This document shows positions 1-4,805 of a DNA stretch of 12,568 nt, one piece after another. Position numbers and translations under genes: made by a program. This DNA comes from WHSM01 sp050701635 (lineage in GTDB: Bacteria > Actinomycetota > Actinomycetes > Mycobacteriales > Micromonosporaceae): contig JBOGDF010000154.1 in the NCBI GenBank assembly GCA_050701635.1, forward strand, positions 1-12,568, in the 5' to 3' direction. Under the pieces are notes generated by a model that saw only the letters and a list, made by a program, of their open reading frames with translations, was not told the origin of the DNA and searched no databases. The stretch's first letter is position 1; each line of letters begins with the position of its first letter.

Positions 1-939
1 GGTCGTTGACCGTCGCGTTGAACGTGTCGATCCGCTTCATCCGCGGCCACGCGCGGCGCGCCAGCGCCAGATTCTCCAGCTTCACCACGGTGCCGAGCCG
101 GTGTCCGCGGTGGTCCGGGCGTACCAGAGTGATCTGCTGCCAGACGTGCTCCACCGACTCGCCGGCGAGCCCCAGCGTGGTCCAGGCGACCACCTGCCCG
201 GTCGCGTCGTGCCGGGCCGCGGTGTGCAGCCGGGGCCAGCCGCGCAGCGCGATCGCCGCCTCGATCGCGCGGAGTTGCGCGACGTCGACGTTCTCCGGCT
301 CCCACGCCAGCTCGCCCATCGGGGCCTCGCCGATGAAGGAGCTCTCCAGCGCCGCGATGTCGGCGACCGCGTCGTCCGGCGCCCGGTCGCTCCATCGCAC
401 CAGCGAGTAGCCGTCCGCGTACGTCCAGGACTCGGCGAGCGCCGCGTCGAGCGCGGGTGTGTCCACATCGGACAGCAGCAGGCGGCGGCGTACCTCCTCG
501 AGTGCGCGGGTGGCGCCCAGCAGGGCGGCGAAGGCCGAACCGGCGGCGGAACGGGCCACGTCGCCGCCCGGTAGCGACTCCAGCGACTCGAACGCCAGCC
601 GCTTACGACCCGCCTCGCGGGTACGTTGCACGGCGTGGCCGAACAGCGCCGTACCCACGCCACGGCGCCGGTACGCCGGGTGCACGGTCAGCTCGAGCCA
701 GGCGTTGTCGAGGTTGTCGAGCAGCGGCATGCCGAGACTGGCGACACCCAGGATGGTGTCGCCGTCCCGGGCGATCCAGTTCTCTTCGAGGTTGCCGGGC
801 CAGCCGTGCTCGAGCCCGGCGAAGGTCGCCTGGCGCGACGGCGCCGGCAGCTCCGGAGTGTCGGCGGCGGCCGCCTGGCGCAGTACGCCGAGCCACCCTG
901 GTACGCCGTCGCCGTGTCCGGCAGTCGTTCGATGTCCAC
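1..939 (-). CDS. GNAT-family N-acetyltransferase, two GNAT domains, partial, apparent 5' frameshift
   Basis: Read on the minus strand, the body from about 890 down to 1 is one open frame in two GNAT (acetyl-CoA-dependent N-acetyltransferase) halves. The first carries the acetyl-CoA loop HPAYRRRGVGTALF (about 645-685). The second carries VRPDHRGHRLGTVVKLEN followed by a Phe-Asn-Ala segment typical of the end of a GNAT fold. The C-terminus lies beyond the left edge. The body frame has no ATG, GTG or TTG between an in-frame TAG near 1080 and an internal ATG near 730. A GTG at 939 opens VDIERLPDTATA, a normal-looking N-terminus, but in another frame, so one base seems missing around 885-905. It is either a sequencing error or a damaged gene. 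No clear ribosome site precedes the GTG. The substrate cannot be told; family members acetylate antibiotics, amines or mycothiol precursors. Confidence 0.85.
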
Positions 940-1132
940 GTGCCGAGGGTCCGCTTGTCGACAGCGCGGCGCGACTGATTTTCCTAGGCTGGCCACCAGG
1001 AGGCGCCGGGGTCCCGGACGAAACGCCCCAGAAATTGGTCGAGAGGACGCACGCGACAACACCGAAGTTGGTGCCGTACTAGGTCGCACACACCGTGATG
1101 TGTGGACTGCGTAGCGTCCTCCCGCACGGCAC

Positions 1133-1161
1133 ATCTTGCGTGCTCAAATCGCTCTCGTCAA
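1133..1161 (-). promoter_or_regulatory. Possible minus-strand promoter for the GNAT gene
   Basis: On the minus strand TTGACG (1161-1156, five of six matches to the sigma-70 -35 box) is followed after 17 bases by CAAGAT (1138-1133, a poor -10). Transcription would start near 1126 and leave a leader of nearly 190 bases before the GTG at 939. The palindrome at 1186-1197 sits about 25 bases upstream and could be an operator. Only the -35 box is persuasive. Confidence 0.3.
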
Positions 1162-1185
1162 GTCCTGTCTCGGGATACGCGCTGG

Positions 1186-1197
1186 TACTCGCGAGTA
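1186..1197. repeat. Perfect 12-bp palindrome TACTCGCGAGTA
   Basis: The palindrome is perfect over all 12 bases. Its left part (TACTCGCG) recurs at 1239-1246 inside the hairpin after the threonine-synthase gene. It lies just upstream of a possible minus-strand promoter, so a regulator site is plausible. A chance palindrome in GC-rich DNA is the alternative. Confidence 0.3.
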
Positions 1198-1259
1198 GCT
1201 CCCAAATCGGTCCAATTGCCCCGGCCCAATGCGAGCCGTACTCGCGTCAGGGCGGCGGG

Positions 1260-2564
1260 TCAGCCGAGCAGACCGGCGGTCTTCGCCGCGCGCAACGACG
1301 GCTTGATCTCGTACGTGGGGCCGGCGCCGGTGACCGCGTCGAGCGTCTTGAGGCCCTCGCCGGTGTTGTAGATGACGGTCTCCGCGGCCGGGTCGAGCTT
1401 GCCGCTCGCGAGCAGCTTGCGAACAGTCGCGACCACCACACCGCCGGCGGTCTCGGCAAATACTCCGGTGGTACGCGCCAGCAGCCGGATACCGTCCCGG
1501 ATCTCGTCGTCGTCCACGTGATCCATCCAGCCGCCGCTGCGCGTGACCGACTCGAGCGCATACGGGCCGGCCGCCGGGTTGCCGATGTTGAGCGACTTGG
1601 CGATCCCGGTCGGCTTCACCGGCTGAATCTCGTCGGTGCCGGCATGCAGCGCGGTCGCGATCGGTGCGCAGCCGGAGGACTGGGCGCCGAAGATCCGGCA
1701 GCCGCCCGATCCGCCCGCCGCAGCGCCGGCGGCCAGACCCGGCTCGACCAGCCCGGTCTCGACCAGCTCGCCGAACGCCCGGTCGATCTTGGTGAGCAGC
1801 TCGCCGGAGGCCATCGGGATCACCACCTGCTCGGGGATCCGCCAGCCGAGCTGCTCGGCGACCTCGTACCCGAGGGTCTTGGAGCCCTCGGCGTAGTACG
1901 GCCGTACGTTCACGTTGACGAACGCGGTCTTCTCGAACTCGTCGGTCTCGGTGAGCTCCTGGCAGAGCCGGTTCACGTCGTCGTAGCTGCCCTCGATGGC
2001 GACCACGTCGCCGCCGTACACCGCGGTGGTGACCACCTTGCCGATCTCCAGGTCGTACGGGATGAAGACCATGCTCGGTACGCCGGCCCGCGCGGCGTGG
2101 GCGGCGACGGAGTTGGCGAGGTTGCCGGTCGAGGCGCAGGCGTACCGGGTGAAGCCGAGGCCGGCGGCGGCGGTGAGCGCCACCGAGACCACGCGGTCCT
2201 TGAACGAGTGGGTCGGGTTCGCCGAGTCGTCCTTCACCCACAGCGTCTTCATGCCCAGCTCGCGCGCCAGCTCGTCGGCGCGGATCAGCGGCGTCATGCC
2301 CGGGTTGACGCTCACCCGGGTGGCGCGGTCCTGCCCGGCCGGCAGCAGCCCGGCGTACCGCCAGATGTTGTACGGGCCCGCGGCGATCTGCTCCCGGGTG
2401 ACCTGAGCCAGCAGGTCGGTGTGGTAGCCGATCTCCAGCGGGCCGAAACACTCGTAACAGGCGTGCTGCGCGGCGAGCGGGTACTCCGCGCCGCAGGCGC
2501 GACAGACCAACGCGCGGGCGGGGTTGGGGGCGACGGTGGGTAGCTCGACGGCGAGCGAGGTCAT
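1260..2564 (-). CDS. thrC: Threonine-synthase-family PLP enzyme (possible O-phosphohomoserine-dependent homocysteine synthase)
   Basis: The 434-residue protein is a fold-type II PLP enzyme of the threonine synthase family. It opens with a zinc-ribbon-like four-cysteine segment (C21, C24, C36, C39, in CRAC and CYEC). The PLP-lysine motif NPTHSFKDR (K122) follows, then ASTGNLANS and the phosphate-loop region PMASGELLTK, all as expected for an enzyme acting on O-phosphohomoserine. Length and motifs are complete. The ATG at 2564 has a GAGGGGA ribosome site 8 bases upstream. The gene stands alone, without homoserine dehydrogenase or homoserine kinase, unlike the main actinobacterial thrC. A SAM-I riboswitch precedes it. 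From memory, a Streptomyces homologue of this stand-alone type (MetM) makes homocysteine from O-phosphohomoserine with a ThiS-like carrier (MetO). Riboswitch control fits that role, but no MetO gene is next to it. Family membership is secure; the choice between threonine and homocysteine synthesis is not. Confidence 0.93.
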   Translation of the reverse strand: MTSLAVELPTVAPNPARALVCRACGAEYPLAAQHACYECFGPLEIGYHTDLLAQVTREQIAAGPYNIWRYAGLLPAGQDRATRVSVNPGMTPLIRADELARELGMKTLWVKDDSANPTHSFKDRVVSVALTAAAGLGFTRYACASTGNLANSVAAHAARAGVPSMVFIPYDLEIGKVVTTAVYGGDVVAIEGSYDDVNRLCQELTETDEFEKTAFVNVNVRPYYAEGSKTLGYEVAEQLGWRIPEQVVIPMASGELLTKIDRAFGELVETGLVEPGLAAGAAAGGSGGCRIFGAQSSGCAPIATALHAGTDEIQPVKPTGIAKSLNIGNPAAGPYALESVTRSGGWMDHVDDDEIRDGIRLLARTTGVFAETAGGVVVATVRKLLASGKLDPAAETVIYNTGEGLKTLDAVTGAGPTYEIKPSLRAAKTAGLLG

Positions 2565-2576
2565 GCGAGGAATCCC

Positions 2577-2687
2577 CTCATCTGTCCCGCGCGCCCAGTG
2601 CGTCGCGGGCCGGAATTGGCACCTGTCGCTTTGATGCGATGGTTGCCGGGGCTTCGCCGGGCCGGTCCCTCTGCCCCTCTGGATGAG
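2577..2687 (-). promoter_or_regulatory. SAM-I (S-box) riboswitch upstream of the threonine-synthase-family gene
   Basis: The minus strand carries the S-box signature in order. The P1 5' strand is CTCATC (2687-2682), followed by AGAGGGGCAGAGGGAC, the kink-turn region with CCCCGGCAACC, a P3 hairpin (TCGC, loop, GCGA), and AGGTGCCAATTCC. A P4 stem CCCGCG/CGCGGG follows, then ACAG, and the P1 3' strand GATGAG (2582-2577), which pairs perfectly with the 5' strand. The aptamer is about 111 bases. The ribosome site GAGGGGA begins inside the P1 3' strand, and the ATG follows at 2564. No terminator stem with a U-tract lies between aptamer and gene. SAM binding would therefore most simply block ribosome access by holding P1 closed. 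That mechanism is inferred. Confidence 0.94.
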
Positions 2688-2700
2688 TCGTGCTGTGACG

Positions 2701-2729
2701 AGTCTATGAATCCGCGCCGGTTACCGGAA
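2701..2729 (-). promoter_or_regulatory. Probable promoter of the riboswitch and threonine-synthase transcript
   Basis: On the minus strand a TAGACT -10 box (2706-2701) puts the start site near 2694, just ahead of the riboswitch P1 strand at 2687, which is where it is needed. The -35 position (TTCCGG, 2729-2724, 17-base spacer) matches poorly. It overlaps a small dyad, GGTT-ACCGG-AACC (2719-2731), which could be an activator or repressor site. Confidence 0.4.
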
Positions 2730-2776
2730 CCCGCCGTGACCCAGATCCCACCACCGTGGAGCGGTTCGTAGCCCTC

Positions 2777-2804
2777 TCGACAGATTCGTACCCTTTGATA
2801 TGAT
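2777..2804 (+). promoter_or_regulatory. Promoter of the glucosyl-3-phosphoglycerate synthase gene
   Basis: TCGACA (2777-2782, five of six bases of the -35 consensus) is followed after 16 bases by TATGAT (2799-2804, five of six bases of the -10 consensus). Transcription would begin near 2811 and give a leader of about 80 bases before the ATG at 2892. This is the best sigma-70-like promoter in the window and suggests housekeeping-type expression. Confidence 0.6.
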
Positions 2805-2891
2805 TCACCGGATTAAAGATGGTCCGCGATTTACATCACGGAAACGCTGACCTCACCGTGCGGCAATGGATCGCCGGTGCCATGGTGAATC

Positions 2892-3839
2892 ATGCATCCC
2901 GCAGCGAAGCAGTGGCTCTCCGGCCGTACCTCCCACGCGGAGGACTGGCCGGTCGACCTGCTGCGTACCCGGAAATCCACCACCGGAATCAGCGTGGTGC
3001 TGCCCGCCCTGAACGAAGCAGACACGGTCGGGGGCATCGTCGAACAGATCGGCGAGTTCGCCGCGCGTACCGGGCTGGTGGACGAGATCGTCGTGATGGA
3101 CTCCGGCTCCACCGACGCCACGGCGGAGGTCGCCACCGCGGCCGGGGCCACGGTGTGCCACCGCGACGACGTACTCCCGGAATTCGGGTCCCGGCCCGGC
3201 AAGGGTGAGGTGCTCTGGAAGTCGCTCGCGGTCACCAAGGGCGATGTCCTGGTGTACGTGGACGCCGACCTGACCAACTTCGGCGAGCACTACCTGACCG
3301 GGCTGCTCGGGCCGCTGCTCACCGACCCCGACGTGATGCTGGTGAAGGGCTTCTACGACCGGCCGCTGAAAGGCGGCGCCGGCCCGACCCCCGAGGGCGG
3401 TGGCCGGGTCACCGAGCTGATGGCGCGTCCGCTGCTCAACTCCTTCTTCCCCGAGCTGGCCGGCGTGGTGCAACCCCTCGGCGGGGAGTACGCCGGCCGC
3501 CGTACGTTGCTGGAGCGGATCCCGTTCGCCGCCGGGTACGGGGTCGAGATCGCGATGCTGATCGACTCACTGCGGCTGTGCGGGCTCGACGCGATCGCCC
3601 AGGTCGACCTCGACCACCGCGCGCACACCCACCAGAACACCGCCGCGCTGGGCCGGATGTCGGCGACGATCCTGCACGCCGTACTGCGCCGGGTGGGGCG
3701 TAAGAGTCCACTGTGGACGGAGTTCACGCAGTTCCAGCGCGCCCACAACGAGCTCGGCGTGGAACCCGTCGACCACGAGGTCACCTGGCCCGACCGCCCC
3801 CCGATGGCCAGCATCCCCACCTACGCCGAAGCGCTCTGA
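2892..3839 (+). CDS. gpgS: Glucosyl-3-phosphoglycerate synthase (GT81 family)
   Basis: The 315-residue protein is a cytoplasmic GT-A glycosyltransferase of the GpgS type. This family transfers glucose from a nucleotide sugar to 3-phosphoglycerate, the first step toward glucosylglycerate and, in mycobacteria, methylglucose lipopolysaccharides. Visible motifs are VVLPALNEADTV (35-46), the DSGSTDAT nucleotide-sugar segment (70-77), GKGEVLW (103-109), the metal-binding DAD (124-126), QPLGGEYAGRR (194-204) and a His-rich DHRAHTHQN (241-249). The length is normal for the family. The ATG at 2892 is the natural start, though its ribosome site is weak; the ATG at 2882 is out of frame. It is divergent from the threonine-synthase gene and monocistronic here, since the next gene is convergent. 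No phosphatase (GpgP) partner lies in the window. Confidence 0.92.
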   Translation: MHPAAKQWLSGRTSHAEDWPVDLLRTRKSTTGISVVLPALNEADTVGGIVEQIGEFAARTGLVDEIVVMDSGSTDATAEVATAAGATVCHRDDVLPEFGSRPGKGEVLWKSLAVTKGDVLVYVDADLTNFGEHYLTGLLGPLLTDPDVMLVKGFYDRPLKGGAGPTPEGGGRVTELMARPLLNSFFPELAGVVQPLGGEYAGRRTLLERIPFAAGYGVEIAMLIDSLRLCGLDAIAQVDLDHRAHTHQNTAALGRMSATILHAVLRRVGRKSPLWTEFTQFQRAHNELGVEPVDHEVTWPDRPPMASIPTYAEAL

Positions 3840-3938
3840 CCGCTCCCAGGCGCACGCTGGCGGCGTTCTCGGTCGCTTGTGTGACCTCCCGGCCACACGG
3901 CGCTCCCTGCGGCCTTGCCAGCGCACACCTGGAAGCGG
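3840..3938. terminator. Long imperfect inverted repeat filling a convergent gap, probable terminator
   Basis: Two 21-base arms (3840-3860 and 3918-3938) are inverted copies with four differences. They fill the whole gap between the gpgS stop and the permease stop. In the plus-strand transcript the four differences are C-A mismatches. In the minus-strand transcript each becomes a G-U pair, so the stem closes completely. That favours action on the ABC-transporter mRNA. The 57-base interior adds a GTGTG/CACAC stem. There is no T-tract. It may instead be a small dispersed repeat element. Confidence 0.55.
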
Positions 3939-4805
3939 TCAGCTGGTTACGTCCTTTTTGAGGAATTTCCACCAGGCGAGGGCGAAGAAGATTGCGGTGT
4001 ACGCCAGCGCACCGAGGGCGCCTCGTACCATGTCGTCGGTCTGGGCGGGCGTGGAGAGCAGGCCGATCCAGGCGTACGCGTAGCGGGTGGGGAGCAGGTC
4101 GCGGATGTCGCCGAGTGCGGTGATCGCGTCCAGGATGTTCGACATGATGTGCAGGAACACCGCGCCGCCGACCGCGCCCAGCGGGGCGTCGGTGGAGACC
4201 GACAGCAGGAACGCCAGCCCCGCCACCGGCAGCAGCATCACGGCGATGTAGCCGGCGGCGAACAGCACCCGCCACAGCCCCTCGATCGCCGACACCTCAC
4301 CGCCGATCGACGCCCGTAGCGGCTCCCAGCCGAACGCGATGGTGCCGACCGCGAGACAGGTGGCGACCAGTACGACGATCGAGATCGCGGAGTACACCAG
4401 GCCGACGGTCAGCTTCACTCCGAGCAGCCGCCCGCGCGGCACCGGTATGGCCATCAGGTACCGCAGGCTCCCCCAACTCGCCTCGCTGGCGATGGTGTCG
4501 CCGCAGAACAGCGCCACCACGACCACCAGCAGGAACGTGGTCGAGACCATCAGCGCGAACATCGTGAAGTTGGCGGCGCCGCCGGTGGCCAGGTCGACCA
4601 GCCCGAAGCCGCCGTTGTCGGAGTCGCGCTCGCCGGACTGCGGGCCGAACTCGAACGCCAGCACCATCACGATCGGCAGCACCATCAGCAACAGCAACGT
4701 CAGCTGGGTACGCCGACGGGTGAGCTGCCGGCGGAACTCCGTACCAAAGGAAAGGGTTCTGGTGTAGCGGTAGCCGGTCGCGGCACCGTCCTGAAGCAGA
4801 GTCAT
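3939..4805 (-). CDS. ABC-2 type transporter permease
   Basis: This 288-residue membrane protein has about six predicted transmembrane helices (near 34-52, 80-101, 131-156, 176-203, 207-230 and 261-281). A basic cytoplasmic N-terminus (FRRQLTRRRTQ) precedes the first. A loop with GDTIASEASWGSLRYLMAIPVPRGRLLGVK lies after helix 2, the usual ABC-2 layout in which this segment contacts the ATPase. The ATG overlaps the TGA of the upstream ATPase-fusion gene by 4 bases (4802-4805), so the two are translationally coupled and very likely form one transporter, with the permease as a homodimer. The substrate is unknown; relatives export drugs, peptides or lipids. The gene ends just before the inverted repeat at 3840-3938. 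Confidence 0.9.
   Translation of the reverse strand: MTLLQDGAATGYRYTRTLSFGTEFRRQLTRRRTQLTLLLLMVLPIVMVLAFEFGPQSGERDSDNGGFGLVDLATGGAANFTMFALMVSTTFLLVVVVALFCGDTIASEASWGSLRYLMAIPVPRGRLLGVKLTVGLVYSAISIVVLVATCLAVGTIAFGWEPLRASIGGEVSAIEGLWRVLFAAGYIAVMLLPVAGLAFLLSVSTDAPLGAVGGAVFLHIMSNILDAITALGDIRDLLPTRYAYAWIGLLSTPAQTDDMVRGALGALAYTAIFFALAWWKFLKKDVTS

Larger units (their letters stand above)
940..1259. other. Gene-less stretch with small dyads between the threonine-synthase gene and the GNAT gene
   Basis: This 320-base stretch has no convincing reading frame on either strand and is visibly less GC-rich than its flanks. It holds four visible structures. A 5-bp hairpin (GCGAG, 5-base loop, CTCGC) lies at 1231-1245, just after the threonine-synthase stop. 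A perfect 12-bp palindrome, TACTCGCGAGTA, lies at 1186-1197. A possible minus-strand promoter lies at 1133-1161. A 6-bp dyad (CACACA, 6-base spacer, TGTGTG) lies at 1087-1104. The first hairpin has no T-tract, so it would be a weak terminator at best. I looked here for a ThiS/MoaD-like sulfur-carrier gene on the minus strand and saw none. Confidence 0.6.

Noticed and set aside
985..990. TAGGCT as a plus-strand -10 box
   Set aside because: It resembles actinobacterial -10 boxes, but no -35 box lies at a suitable distance and no plus-strand gene follows.
1095..2543. Long plus-strand open frame of 482 codons opposite the threonine-synthase gene
   Set aside because: It is antisense to a fully conserved enzyme, has low-complexity Arg/Gly/Val-rich composition and no family motif; long antisense frames are expected at this GC content.
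2819..3208. Plus-strand frame of 129 codons starting before gpgS
   Set aside because: It overlaps gpgS out of frame, becomes Arg/Gly-rich and matches no family.
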